A stretch of 64,000 nt of DNA, from positions 3,396,978-3,460,977 of the forward strand of contig CM066923.1 in assembly GCA_033964015.1 (NCBI GenBank), read 5' to 3'. Positions 1 to 11,270 of this stretch are shown one piece after another. Position 1 is the stretch's first letter; every line of letters starts with the position of its first letter. The DNA is from Scolanthus callimorphus. Taxonomy: Eukaryota; Cnidaria; Anthozoa; Actiniaria; Edwardsiidae. A program made the translations under genes and the position numbers. Below the pieces are notes generated by a model that was not told where the DNA came from, ran no database searches, and saw nothing but the letters and a program-made list of their open reading frames with translations.

Positions 1-2
1 AT

Positions 3-1283
3 GAGAGCTCGAGCACTGAAGACCGGCATTATTCGCAGCAGCAAAATGAAGGTTCTAGAAATCCAAACGCAAGCATCTGCTATTGCAGGATTTGCACACG
101 GGCGCTGCAGTTGGTAAGATCCGAAGGAAATCAAAAGGCCAGAAATGCACTTAAGTTCCCGGTGCTTGTCTTAGCGCTATTTTCCGGTCTTCTTCCGAAT
201 GATGTAACCTTTCCTGTCGTCAACCTTCCTTCAATTGCCAGGAAGGTTTTCACTGTGTTTGGAGTTCTTTTCCATGGATACGTTCTGACGGGGAACCTGT
301 TTGTTTGGCAGCTTTGCGAAAAGCTGCCGGACAAAGTAACAGAAGAACTAACACCCGCGCTATGTTACGGCTGGCAAGCTTACAATGCAACCAAAAATAA
401 ATGGCCTGAAATCATAGCTCCAATAATTTTTGTGCGATTCCTGTTTTGTTTCTCTCAAATCCTTGGATATACAATGATGGTGTACAAGATCGTTTTAAGA
501 ACGAACAATGAAAAGACCGTCCTCTCCCTCAGCAAAGTCTGCGAATTACTAACGGTTAAGCAGTGGTTGAATGTGAACGCACAGATTCTTCTATATTTCG
601 GGGTGTGGTTAGCGTATGAAACTTTCGACACACTGTTATCCACTGAATACATGCCTAACGACCACAGAACAATCTGGTTGAAGATGGAAAATGGAATTAT
701 GTGGCTTTATATAGGAACCCCTTGCTGGCTGTTTGGCGTGTTTACGTTTGCACTTGAGCTAGAAATTAAGGCGTGTCGCGACGAAATACTAAACATTAAA
801 AATGGCACTTTGAATGACGCTATCGATCTATACAAGCAACTCTGCAAGCATATTTTCTGCACCGTACGAGCGCTCAAGTTCTGGTTCGTCGCTCATTGGT
901 TTTCATTTGGATTTACTTTTAGTTTCGACGTTGGAATAGGATTTAAGCTCGTAGACAGATTCAAGAACAATACCGGCTTTGTTTTCTGGTTTTTCAATAT
1001 ATTGTTTTTAGTCATTTCTTTGTATCCTTTTCTCTATCCATGCCTACGAGCAGCCACGCTTACTAACAAGGTAGAAAACATGCTGGAAATGTTGAACAAC
1101 ATCACCTGTGCAAACTGGAAACCGGAGCACCCATTTCACAGTCGGCATATCATGAATGAGTTCCTGGCGTATGCCAATCAAGCAAGATGTGGCTTCAGGA
1201 TTGGTCGTTTGCGATTTAACAATGGCCTAGCTTGGCTCTCTGCTTTCTTGGGTATTTCAGGTCTCCTTATAAAGCTATTATAG
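3..1283 (+). CDS. Seven-transmembrane protein, 3' part; gustatory-receptor-like candidate
   Basis: The frame is open from the window edge to a TAG at 1281-1283, so the 5' end is missing and the real start is upstream. About 425 residues are visible. I count seven hydrophobic segments, roughly at VFTVFGVLFHGYVL, IIAPIIFVRFLFCF, LNVNAQILLYFGVWL, IMWLYIGTPCWLFGVF, FWFVAHWFSFGFTF, FVFWFFNILFLVISLY and a last one ending at the C-terminus (GLAWLSAFLGISGLL). There is no signal peptide in view, and almost nothing follows the last helix. That layout fits the insect-chemoreceptor/GRL superfamily known from cnidarians. I see no clear TYhhhhhQF signature, so the family is a guess and an unrelated multipass protein is possible. 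The coding exon is uninterrupted for 1.28 kb. A possible AATAAA lies near 1347. Confidence 0.5.
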   Translation, partial: ESSSTEDRHYSQQQNEGSRNPNASICYCRICTRALQLVRSEGNQKARNALKFPVLVLALFSGLLPNDVTFPVVNLPSIARKVFTVFGVLFHGYVLTGNLFVWQLCEKLPDKVTEELTPALCYGWQAYNATKNKWPEIIAPIIFVRFLFCFSQILGYTMMVYKIVLRTNNEKTVLSLSKVCELLTVKQWLNVNAQILLYFGVWLAYETFDTLLSTEYMPNDHRTIWLKMENGIMWLYIGTPCWLFGVFTFALELEIKACRDEILNIKNGTLNDAIDLYKQLCKHIFCTVRALKFWFVAHWFSFGFTFSFDVGIGFKLVDRFKNNTGFVFWFFNILFLVISLYPFLYPCLRAATLTNKVENMLEMLNNITCANWKPEHPFHSRHIMNEFLAYANQARCGFRIGRLRFNNGLAWLSAFLGISGLLIKLL

Positions 1284-1546
1284 TGAAAATATTCTTCAGA
1301 GTCGATAAGCTGATCACACCTTACGGTGTGTTTGTAGTTTGTCAAAATAAATAGAGAGAAAGCACAAAACAGACAAGATTTGTGCCGACGTTTCGGACTT
1401 TTACTTTCAGTCCTTCATCAGGGCGGTTTGTCAAAATGAAACGTTCCTAGGTCCACCGAGAGATACCAGAATTTTCGCAATCCAGTTTACATTTGACAAT
1501 CGCAAGATTTTCCTGAGAAGATGAAAAAGTTTTTATGATCAATAGA

Positions 1547-1706
1547 CGATTCCAGCTATACTATGCACGTGCGCGCTGCATGTCAGTAGATGTGGGAATT
1601 TGTCGAACAAACTGAAAAGCGTGCACTGCATTCTGGTAGTTGTGGGACACGGCTTGGGCATTTCTGAATAAAGAAAAGCGCGCGCGCTTATAGCTGGAAT
1701 CGTCCA
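1547..1706. mobile_element. Short inverted-repeat element (MITE-like)
   Basis: Left end ACGATTCCAGCTATA and right end TATAGCTGGAATCGT are inverted copies about 160 bp apart. The arms continue into a GC-rich stretch (GTGCGCGC / GCGCGCGC). The element has no coding capacity. Confidence 0.55.
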
Positions 1707-1904
1707 TTGCAATATTTTTTTTAGAATCTGTTTGGAATGCTTGGCGAAGAAACAATAATCATTCAGATTGGCTAATTCGAGAGCAAGAGATCAGATGGAA
1801 GGAGGATGATGAGAAAGGATGGTGAAAATTGACTTGTGTGCCAGCATTTTTATAAAGATGGCCACATCGAAGATAGAAGATGTACGTGTGTAGCTTATAG
1901 ATCA

Positions 1905-2042
1905 GGGGCCGGTTCCTGAAAGGTTGGATTAAGTTATCCACGGATAAAAGTTATCTGTTGTATAGGATTTGTTCAGGATTTATCCATTGGATAAGCGTTT
2001 ATCTACAGATAACTCTTAACTGACATTCTAGGAACCGGCCCC
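1905..2042. mobile_element. MITE with GGGGCCGGTTCCT termini (copy 1)
   Basis: A 138 bp element with perfect 13 bp terminal inverted repeats (GGGGCCGGTTCCT / AGGAACCGGCCCC). The interior is itself partly palindromic (AAGTTATCC...GGATAAGCG). A second copy of the same family, about 90% alike by eye, lies at 59657-59791. Confidence 0.8.
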
Positions 2043-2577
2043 AGGTGACTACAAGAGAGCAAGAGATAAGAAATAAGGAAGGATGGTGAAGATGTAAAAA
2101 TTATAAATCAGGTATAAACACTTAACACGCATGGGATAAAATAATAATAATAATGGATTCTATCACAAGAACTAAAAGCCATGTGCACAAGTGCAAGCAA
2201 GCATGCATTATATGACAGGTCATGTAGGGGAGTCATTATTTAATGGGGTAGCGATGGCTACTTTTTTGAAAAAAAAGTAGCTGAAAAATTTTTGAGCCTC
2301 CCCTAACCCTCCCCCCTGTCAAAGAAAAACATTATGACCCTTCCCCTCTTATCATGTTAGTTAAGAAACAGCTGATGCAGAGAGAGTATATCAATTTGTT
2401 GATGGCAAAAAAAAACACCTGTTTTCATAAGAGAAAAGTGATGAAAGCAATACAACTACGGAAATCCCCACAAAACTTTAGCAGTGAGATCATTAACATG
2501 ATTCCAGGGAGGGAATGAAAAGAAACAAGGTAATTCCACTATTTGCTGGTTAAGTAGCCCTAACATTTAGTTTGTTG

Positions 2578-2837
2578 TATATACCGTTTCTGGGAAACGT
2601 TGTCACCCAAAAAGCCTATAAGTTTGAAGTGCAAAGGATAATAGGGGCATCTAAACTACTACTGTTTGATCTGAACTCACACAGTTATTGCAACCACTGG
2701 TAACATCATTATTTCAGCACATTTCTAATCATGTTTGTTTTTTATATTTACAGAAATTCAAATAAATCTAACTCACTCCTTAGCGCACCAAGCTTTGTTG
2801 CTTTTTCCAGTGACAATGTATCCCGGAAACGGTATAT
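2578..2837. mobile_element. MITE with ATACCGTTTC..GGAAACGGTAT termini (copy 1)
   Basis: A 260 bp element bounded by inverted TATACCGTTTCtGGGAA and CCGGAAACGGTATA. The interior (TCTAAACT, CTGTTTGATCTGAA, ACAGAAATTCAAATAAAT) recurs in the same order at 21993-22227, so the two are copies of one family. Confidence 0.8.
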
Positions 2838-4019
2838 TTTTTACAGTTCAATGTAAAAATGTCTGTTTCTTTTCAGGATTATTTCTCGCCTTATTATTTG
2901 GCATTCATTAGTTCACAAAGAGAGATGCATGGCTGGATGGTCATTTTATGATCGACAAGGAGCAGTGGATGCTTTTGAAACTTTATATTATATGTTATTT
3001 ATACAGTAAATTTCAAATGAAAGTGATTAAGATAAAATGATTGCAAAATTTAAAGGGGATACTGTTGTTTACAAAAAAAAGTTACCACACCATTCTTGTG
3101 AAGCTCTGCCAGTGTGAATTTTCTACAAAAAGCCCTGCATCAGCTCATATGAATGGGTGAGCTACATCCTGGTAGTTGTGTTACATTTCAAATGAATTTC
3201 TGAAGAAAAGAGAGGCTGTGCACTTGTAGCTGGAATTCTCCATTGGAATTTGTGGCCTCTTCTCCTTCCCACTACACACACACATTAATTAAGTAACACA
3301 CAGAAACTAATGAATTTCGATTGTTTGCTTCAAGAATACAAATATTAACAGATTAAAAGAAACAGGAGTTTGAAAGTCCAGAAACAGATTCTAGAGAATA
3401 GCAATGAAGCTTTCATCAAAAGGATTGGCCAAAGATACCTCATTTTTGTTTAGGCTGAAGTGGATTCTCCATGTTTATGCAAACAGTTTTATCCCAGCAA
3501 AACAGCTTTACCATCAGAAAGTATTCATGAAAAGTTACTTTTAAGACATTCTGGATATCTTCAGAGATTATTAATATTATTGCAACCTTTGTTTATGCTC
3601 ACTTCTGGATTTTGTAGAAGGCAAAAATAAAAGGCACCTCCTAACAAAGGCTGTGGAACAAAATAGTCCAAAGATGATGCATTTGGGAGCATAATAGGGT
3701 GAATTTCAGATGAGTGTTGAAAGTAAATACAATTTACTTTGCTTTCGTGTTGTTTTTGTGTTTTGATTGGCTGAGTATTGCAACTTTGCTCTCCTAGGCA
3801 ATCAGAATATAAACAAAATCCAAACAAACGATTACTTACAAGTGCTTATGGTCCTGCAATTGTAAGTGTTTACTAGGGTTGGGACTAAAATGCAAGTCAT
3901 AATTACTTTGCTTCCTGATTGGCTGGTTGCTGGATGTTTTTTTTTCTGATTGGCTACTTGTATTTACTTTGCATTAAGTTTTGTCGCTCATCTGAAATCC
4001 ACTCTAAGTAAATTCTCAC

Positions 4020-4799
4020 TTAGCTACCTCCCCCTTCTCCTTCTCCGCCCTGCTCAGGCTGCTGTGATGTCATCAGCATAAATATAACAATCGGCACAAT
4101 GTACATCCAGTATTTGGCCAAGAAGGAGCGGTTATCCTTGCCCTTGCCTCCAGCTTGCTCTCTCTTCTCCTTATCTATCCTCTGGACATATGTCTGTGTT
4201 TCTGGAAGTGGTCCATTTGCCTGGTGAAGAATGTGCACCGTTGTGTTGAAAAAAGGTGTCACTCCATCAAAACCTGCTTTGAAGGCTTTGCCACTACAAT
4301 CTGATACTAAAGCCCTTAGACCAACACCATAGATGTACCCGAGATGGTCCACGGAAAGTGTTATTAGTTGTGTTAAGTTGGATTCATACAAGGAACATGC
4401 TTTTACAAAAGTAGACACGTAAGAAACATCTGACGAGACCCCAAACTGAGAAGGGACTCGTATTGTGTAGTGTAAATCCTTCTTTGCCATTTCCTTCAGT
4501 GCTTCTAGCTCGTCTCTTGTGAGTTGCTCCTTTTGCTGGAAGAATCCATGCGTGTTTTTAAGCGCTCGGAGGGAGATTGTCCCCAGAGCTTTAAACGCTT
4601 TCTTTGGATCATCGTCTTGCCATAAACCATGTTCCACTGTGAGCACCAAATCGTCTAATCTCGGGGTAGATTCGACTTCAACTTTCTTTCCATTACATAA
4701 GCTTACACAATTGAGTAGAATAAATGAAAGAATCAAGCCTACTTGGAAGAAAAAGCCCAAAAATGTTGCATTTCTTTCAGCTCTTCTGGCGTCCGCCAT
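4020..4799 (-). CDS. EMC10: ER membrane protein complex subunit 10 (EMC10)
   Basis: A 259-residue type I membrane protein in one uninterrupted frame. The N-terminal hydrophobic segment (FLGFFFQVGLILSFILLN) is the signal peptide, followed by a lumenal domain with two cysteines (ACSLYES, VSDCSG) that could form a disulfide. The end carries the family hallmark SFLAKYWMYIVPIVIFMLM, then a short Gly/Glu-rich tail (GGEGEGGGS). The length matches vertebrate EMC10. The EMC inserts tail-anchored and multipass proteins into the ER membrane. The start ATG (4797-4799) is 290 bp from the eIF3f start on the other strand. The gene has no intron here although its neighbours are heavily split, whereas vertebrate EMC10 genes have several. 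The intact frame argues against a decayed retrocopy. Confidence 0.93.
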   Translation of the reverse strand: MADARRAERNATFLGFFFQVGLILSFILLNCVSLCNGKKVEVESTPRLDDLVLTVEHGLWQDDDPKKAFKALGTISLRALKNTHGFFQQKEQLTRDELEALKEMAKKDLHYTIRVPSQFGVSSDVSYVSTFVKACSLYESNLTQLITLSVDHLGYIYGVGLRALVSDCSGKAFKAGFDGVTPFFNTTVHILHQANGPLPETQTYVQRIDKEKREQAGGKGKDNRSFLAKYWMYIVPIVIFMLMTSQQPEQGGEGEGGGS

Positions 4800-5089
4800 C
4801 TTTTCAGAGCTGATCTAGCGCAACAAACTGACCTAGGGGGGAGGGCTAATACAATCAATATCCTACATTATTTTAAGGTAGCTTTTTCCGCTAAATATTT
4901 GAATTAGCATTCTTCGAAATGTAATAATTCAGCAGAAGATTAAAACTGTTCTTGAAAAATGAGGGATGTATTCTAAAGTACAGAAAATAATACTGCTAAA
5001 TAACTTCTCCCCTCCACCTCCCGCTGAAATTATGTTGGCGCTGGCGACTGTTAGCGCAGGCTCATCTTCCCACATGTTACATTTCCAAG
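4800..5089. promoter_or_regulatory. Shared bidirectional promoter between EMC10 and eIF3f
   Basis: Only 290 bp separate two divergent start codons (EMC10 at 4799 on minus, eIF3f at 5090 on plus), so this interval should hold both promoters and 5' UTRs. I see no clear TATA box. CCAAGATGGCGGC at the eIF3f start overlaps a YY1-like AAGATGGCGGC core, a common arrangement at housekeeping genes. Confidence 0.6.
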
Positions 5090-8000
5090 ATGGCGGCCGC
5101 ACGACCTTCGAAAGTGTTGGTTCATCCCGTCGTTTTATTTGGCATAGTAGATGCGTTTGAGAGACGAAATGAAGATGCTAAAAGGGTTATTGGGACACTC
5201 TTGGGCACGGTGGAAAAGGGAGTCGTCGAGATCAAGAGCAGTTTCGGTGTTCCGCACAACGAATCGGCCGATGAAGTGAGTCATCGTTGAGTTCGGTTGT
5301 CGCTGATTTTCATTTGATCGTGTGTTTGGATGCTTTTGTTGTTCTGACTTTGTGCTAACGTATCCACCCGTTTTAAATGTCAGCAGTGAGGCAGAAAATC
5401 TTGTTTGTAAGATTTGTGTAAATCTACTACTTGTACCTAACTTCTGCCTCAGGTCACTCCGACCATAGTTTTAAGAACGAACTATGCTCAGACAGAGTCT
5501 GAGTCAGACAAACTTCGTTCTTGTTTTAACTCAGTTTCATATTGCTGTGTAGGTTGCTGTCGAGTTGGAGTATGCCAAGAGCATGTATGAGCTTAGTCAA
5601 AAGGCCAACCCCAATGAAGAAATAGTTGGATGGTCAGTACCCTACTTTATAGATTTTGTTCCTGTATTTTGGTAGATTGTACGTGTATTGTCACTCTGCA
5701 AGTGGATGCTACTTCTGCTAACTTCATTCACCCATTTATTTTTTAGCCACTATCTGTCTCTTATTTTATGTAAGAATGACCATGACCGCTGTGTGCCTCC
5801 ACAGAAAAAATCCATACCGCACACACACAAGGGATTTGGGAGTTCCAGAGGGGTGGGGGATGAATTACCCTTTTATTTTTGAAAGGGGTGGGGTATCATT
5901 GTCAACCCCCCTCATGGGAAGGGTATAGATGTTTTCTTGAATCACATAACAGTTTGACCGTTAGCTTTATAACCTTTGTCAACAGCTTTTGAGTTGTTAA
6001 GCAATACTTGATGGGATGCTTTATCTGTCAAGCTTGCCCATATGCGATTCAAATATGCAACTGTGCATACACCTTTTTAATTAAAAAATGATCATGGTTG
6101 GCTGTGAGCGCCACAGACATTTTTAAACATTTCATATTCAAAAAGGAAACAGTAGTTCTAATAATAGTAATAATATATTATAATGTATCCAGGATGTTGC
6201 CAAGAAAATTATTGCCAATCTTTTATCTTTGATTCTAAATGTTAGGTATGCTACTGGCCCTGATGTCACAGAACACTCACTTCTAATCCATGAATATTAC
6301 TCAAGAGAGACCACAAATCCATTCACATGACAGTGGATACAACTCTTAAAGGACTGAAAATGGGAATAAAAACATATCAAAGGTTGGCATAAAATATATG
6401 AGCACTTTTACTTAATAAATTCCTGTGAGCAAGCTAGCAATAGTACTGTCTGTTTGACTTGTCCCAAGCTAGCGAGCTTCAAAGCATGAACTGGGCATGG
6501 AAGTCAGGGTTTATTCTCCTAGAAACATTATGGTTTGGTCCAGTGTTTCGAGTGCAAATGACTCATTTCAATAACATATGCTATCCTTTCTTTTGTGCAG
6601 GTTAAAAATGTTTCTAACAGAGAAATAAGATTAAAGTTGACAAAGTTGATAAAATGGTTAAAGTTCTGCCAACAAGGTTTTGTTATGCTCCATATTGAGT
6701 TAGCTTTAGTCAGCATCATCTTGTACGTTTTGGTTTCTTCAACACCTGTTTCACTGACATCCTAAATGACAGTTGAATTAACTTGGTTGATGTACTAACT
6801 AGTCGTGGGTACTTCAAGCTCACTTGAAGTAGTTTTTATTTGGTCTTTCAATCAAGTTTCACAGGGTTTCTTGTAGCCTCTAAAAGCTTTTCGACCACGT
6901 GTCCTCGCCGCTCGCCTGCTCGACTCAGGCCTTCTCGGCCAGTGTGGGCAAGGGTACCCACGCCTTCACATTGAGATGAACAAAGGTGTAAGTACTATTT
7001 ACAATATGAGCGGCCGATTTGTATGGGATTTACAATTTCGAGGCCGGAGGCCGAGAAATTGTAAATTCCATACAAATCGGACGCGAATATTGTAAAGTAC
7101 TTATGATGTATAACAATAAATTTATAAAAGAGGAGGGTCAATGAATGGTCCTTTTGTTATGGTATACAACCCAATGGGAATAGTGCTTTTGTTTGTTACG
7201 TAATAGCCAAATATCTGAAAATGAACTCGTATTTGTTAGCAACAGAAAGCGAAAAATTTATTCACTCGCTGCTTCAAGCCAAAATGCATCGAAAATTTAG
7301 GCAGCCAAAAACTGTTTCGAAAGAGAAAGGTTGGTTGGAAGAGACCGTACCAAAAATACTAGGAGTGCCACTAAGTGGGGCGTGAGGATATTTACAGAAT
7401 GGCAGAGATTTCGCGAGAACAAAGTCGCGAGAAATGAGTCAGTTGGTTTCGTTTGTACGAACAAAGATGAAGTGGAGGATCTCACAGTGAATCTTACCGA
7501 TATGTCACCGGCCTCGCTCAATTTCTGGATGACGAAATTTGTTGCCGAGGTAGTCAATAAGGCGGGGAAGCGGTATCCACCCAAAACCCTATACGTAATA
7601 GTGTGCGGAATTAACAGGCACATCCAGGAGACGAAGGCGGAAAATGCTGTTAATGTATTGAACAAGAGTGATTTGAGGTAAGTTAATTTGATTTAGTTAA
7701 TGTGTAGGCCACATTATGCTTTTCTTTTAGATGTTATAAAACACTGAACTTTATATTGATTTTTTTAGGTTTTCAACATTTCGCAAAGCCTTGGATGCGG
7801 AGATGCGAGACGCAACGAAGGCGGGAATAGCAACGACTTCCAAGATACCAGAGAGGGAAGACGTGACAGTTGAAGACGAGAACACGCTATGGAAACTCAA
7901 CTTGCTGGGCAACTGTAATTCAGCTGAGTCTTTAGTTAATACAATGTATTACTATAACGGCAAATTATTTGGTCTTCGTGCTAACGAGCATAGAATGCTC

Positions 8001-11000
8001 CGTGTTTGCAATATTAAGCTAATAGATAACTTTATTGTATTTGACGAATCCGCCTCTAAAACCTTTCATGGAGGGTTAAAAGATTTAAAGAAAGAACCGA
8101 GATATATCAAACAAGAATGTCATAAAGTTGGCGAAGCTCACACTCCATGTTTACAAGAAATTTATGCTTTGTACATAGAAAAAGTCAAAGATATTGCGAA
8201 GGGTGTAGATGCTTTCTATTTACGACCCAAGAGGGATGGAGTATGGGTTATGAAAGGGCTCCGATTGGGTTAGGCAGTCTTAATAAGATTTTACCTGACA
8301 AACTCTGTGCAAAAGCGAATTTGCCACGCAAGACCTCTCATTGTTTAAGGATTACTTGTGCTACCGCACTATTTCAAAGCGGCGTGGAAGAGAAGATAAT
8401 TCGACAAAGAACTGGTCATACATCGAATGCGCTATTTAAATACCAGAGGCCCAGTGAGACACAAACCACCAAGGCCAGTGCCGTTCTTGGGCCGCGCGCT
8501 ATTTCCGTAGTAAAGAGGGAAGAGCCTAAAGTTGAATCTGCTAATGAATATCCAACATTTGAATTTAACTTTAATAGTGCCCGTAACTGTCAGGAGAGTG
8601 TTAGAGTTGGAGCAGTTAGTGATTTTGCTTATGATTTATCTGATGACGTTCTAGCAAACATTGATTTGCCTTCTGGTAATTTCGGCGCCAATAGTAGCAC
8701 CAACGAATTTTTGTTTGAGATTTCAGATGAAGATTTAGCTTGTATTGATATGCCTACTGAGAATAATGCGCCTTCTGCTATACTTAAAAGTATTGCAAGT
8801 AATGCAGTATTTAATAACTGCACAATCAATTTCAATGTTAAGTAGATAAGTTCTACTGTGATTAAAATGTTTTCCTTGCCATGTGTTTTGTTAAATGTTT
8901 GACTATTTTGTCTGAATAGTTAATAGATCTATTAGTATTCTATATTTTTTTTAGAATACTAATATCGACATTAGTATTCTAAAAAATTATAGAATACTAA
9001 TAGATCTATTAACTATTGTATTTATTCATTAACCCCACACTTTCCCTGCCGACTATTCAAGCCCTCCCCGTGCTTTTAGTTTGATGGGAGTTGTATCCGG
9101 TTTACATGCCTGTGCATGTGACCTGTATACCGCTTTCAGATTGGACAGCTGCGTTATGAATAATGGATGAACATTATAAGTTAGTATACATTCACCAATT
9201 ATAATAATAAATGTACAATGTGCTTGCTTATTTTCAGTGTCAAAATGGGTATTCCAGGGAAAACTGAAGGCACTATGTTCAGCCAAGTCCCTTGTGAAGT
9301 CAGACTTAGTGGGCCAGAAAAAGTTGGAGGTTTGTAAGATGAAATTTTGATCTCTTTGATGTTTTCATGGCATGAGACTTGATTTTTAATCTTTTATTAA
9401 TCTTTCCAGTTGACCTATTACAAAGAACAAAACAGCACCCAAAAGAGCAGTGTCACTAATATCTGATATGCAGCATGTTACAGGGTAAGAAAATGCTGAC
9501 AAGCTGGTACAAACCTGGCATATACATCCTAGATAGGACTCAGGGGCTTTGGAGCTCCTTTTGATAGTACCACAGATCGAGTGGAAGATTTGAGCTACAG
9601 GCAGAGTTTACTTGCTTTAATTGGTTTAGTCTCTGGCACCTTACATTATGTACAATAAAAATACTATACCAGTATACATTTTTGTAAACTACCTCACCCT
9701 GCCAAGCATTTAACAGTGGCCTCGTGTGTAGTCCATGAAAATATATCCTGTAATATAATATCCTGTAAAATGGTACATTTTAACCAACATGCAGACTGCT
9801 TGCAGTCCCTTCTTTGGGAAACACCCATGAAAACGAGCATAGAAAGATCTTTCTCTCAATGGCTCTGTAACAAATCTCAGTGGCTGTCACCAGAGCCTCC
9901 TCTACTAAGCGATGAGCCTGGGAGCACTTGGTAAGTGAATGGTACCCTGCTGACTTGACAATTAGGGTATGAGTTTCCCCAGATACAGCCAGCATTTCAC
10001 ATGATGAGTTTTTTTTATGCCTTGGCTACCCTCCTATCACTGTCCACAACTCTGCTCTTCAAAACTGCCATTTTGAACCATGCTTATCAATTTCATTTTG
10101 CATCAGGGCAACAGATGGTATGCTTGAAAGGCTAAATGCTGTCATACAGTATGTGGAAGATGTCCTAGTAAGTGTTGTGTTGTTTAGATCGATTTTACTG
10201 AGCAACATTTCAGGCCCAGCTGAAACCCGCAAATTAAAATCATCCTCACTGTCAAAGTATTATAATGAATTTATATAGTGCTATTTCTGTGCAATTTAGG
10301 TAGGTGCCATTCATTTGAAATAAAAAGCAAAACAAACAATCAATCTTTAGTTAATATTTAGCCAGGATGTGCTAAGTTCCTCTTCCCACGACCCATATGT
10401 AAATTCAACCTGAGTAAAATCAAAACTTTTAACGTCAAGTGCTCTTCATATTTAAGGGCCTCAGTATGAGGACATTACTCCTACCTTTTCAAATGGCCTG
10501 CAATTCGTGCTTTTAAGATTTAGGAGGTAAACTCATGCTGATTTTATCTATTTTGAAATAGTACCCATAGTACAGGTGTAATTATCATGTTTGAACTAAG
10601 ATTTTAATCAATTTTCAATAAAATTTAGAATGGCAAAGTCCAAGCAGATAATGTGGTAGGCCGTGATCTTACAAGCTTTGTCAACTCGGTTCCCAAGATG
10701 ACAACTGAGGAATTTGAAGCCATGCTTAATAGCAACATGCAGGTAAATATTACTGGCTTGCTAATTATCATACTGTAATAATTATACTATAATAAATATT
10801 ATTGGCGTTATCATTGCCACTACGTTCCGTTTATTCAAGTAGCATAAAGCTGGTTCTGTTTTCATCTTGGCTGTTAGTCATATGATCAGTGAAGCACAAG
10901 CATGTTTGACAAACGCGAGAAAAACTCGTATAGCAGAAGTCCTTTTGGTTCATCACCAGCAAGGGAGCAAGATTGAGATAGCATTGATTAATTGACTCAC

Positions 11001-11104
11001 CTTAAAATGTGATTTTGTTTCAGGACCTGTTGATGATTGTCTATCTGTCCAGCTTGTGCAAAGCACAGTTAGCACTGGGGTTGAAGCTGAATGCCATCTT
11101 ATAA
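5090..11104 (+). CDS. EIF3F: Translation initiation factor eIF3 subunit F, eight exons
   Basis: Assembled by hand: exons 5090-5275, 5553-5632, 6246-6382, 9238-9329, 9410-9484, 10107-10167, 10629-10742 and 11024-11104, all with GT-AG borders. The product starts [15 protein letters not shown] and matches eIF3f along its whole length: [52 protein letters not shown], then [18 protein letters not shown] near the C-terminus. It is an MPN-domain, non-catalytic subunit of the eIF3 complex on the 40S ribosome. The frame breaks by one base in exon 3 (about 6318-6323) and in exon 5 (A-run 9441-9444). Conservation continues on both sides of each break, so I read them as sequence errors. Intron 3 carries a nested recombinase gene and intron 5 a MITE fragment. 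Shared promoter with EMC10. Confidence 0.93.
6990..7103. mobile_element. Near-perfect hairpin element in eIF3f intron 3
   Basis: An almost complete palindrome. AAGTACT..TTTACAATAT..GCGGCCGATTTGTATGG is mirrored by CCATACAAATCGG..GCGAATATTGTAAAGTACTT. The centre is GAGGCCGGAGGCCGAG. Probably a foldback MITE. It lies about 200 bp upstream of the recombinase frame. Confidence 0.7.
7301..8845 (+). CDS. Tyrosine recombinase, Crypton / DUF3504 (QRICH1/ZMYM) type
   Basis: Exon 1 ends at 7677 (ATTTGAG|GTAAGT) and exon 2 runs from 7769. The first exon has the family's helical core ([19 protein letters not shown]). The catalytic set is present: first Arg in [11 protein letters not shown]-x-x-R in [13 protein letters not shown], the second His in RTGHTS and the Tyr in FKYQR. 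The C-terminal tail holds two copies of an acidic motif ([13 protein letters not shown] and [13 protein letters not shown]). One base is missing at the G-run 8256-8258, after which the frame continues without loss of similarity. No ATG opens exon 1 in frame (open from 7301). The nearest ATG is at 7284 in another frame, so the 5' end is unresolved. It could be an active Crypton DNA transposon or a domesticated copy. It lies wholly inside eIF3f intron 3, same strand. Confidence 0.82.
8915..9017. repeat. Compound palindrome just downstream of the recombinase
   Basis: The outer arms AATAGTTAATAGATCTATTA and TAATAGATCTATTAACTATT are perfect inverses. They enclose a second palindrome (TTAGAATACTAAT / ATTAGTATTCTAA). 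Four copies of ATTAGTATTCT in alternating orientation result. It begins 70 bp after the recombinase stop codon. Confidence 0.75.
9840..9942. mobile_element. Truncated copy of the CATTCTCGTACCC MITE family
   Basis: CAGTGGCTGTCACCAGAGCC with flanking TTTCTCTCA.CGGCTCTGTA matches the right half of the elements at 47431-47606 and 48986-49205. The left half is absent. It lies in eIF3f intron 5. Confidence 0.6.
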
Positions 11105-11270
11105 AGTAACTTATGACAATAACAATTAAATAGTAGACTCTGACAAATCTATCTGCGTGTTTTTATTGTACATTTTACAATACAGAGAATGTTCTAAACC
11201 TATTTTAAAATAGTAAATCATGCAGATCATGGCTGTCTTAACTACAATATATACATCATGCATAACCACT

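Larger units (their letters stand above)
1284..4019. other. Intergenic region, repeat-rich, no gene seen
   Basis: This is the AT-rich spacer between the 7TM gene and the 3' end of EMC10. Apart from the three inverted-repeat elements listed separately (1547-1706, 1905-2042, 2578-2837), it holds a fragment around 1370-1430 (GACGTTTCGG followed by CCTTCATCAG) that looks repetitive. A sequence at about 3150-3250 resembles part of the 1547-1706 element (GGTAGTTGTG, TAGCTGGAAT). The short reading frames here show no coding character. Confidence 0.6.

Noticed and set aside
6300..9485. Programmed frameshifting or pseudogenisation of eIF3f
   Set aside because: Two independent one-base losses with conserved sequence and splice sites on both sides, plus the same kind of loss in unrelated genes, fit consensus error better.
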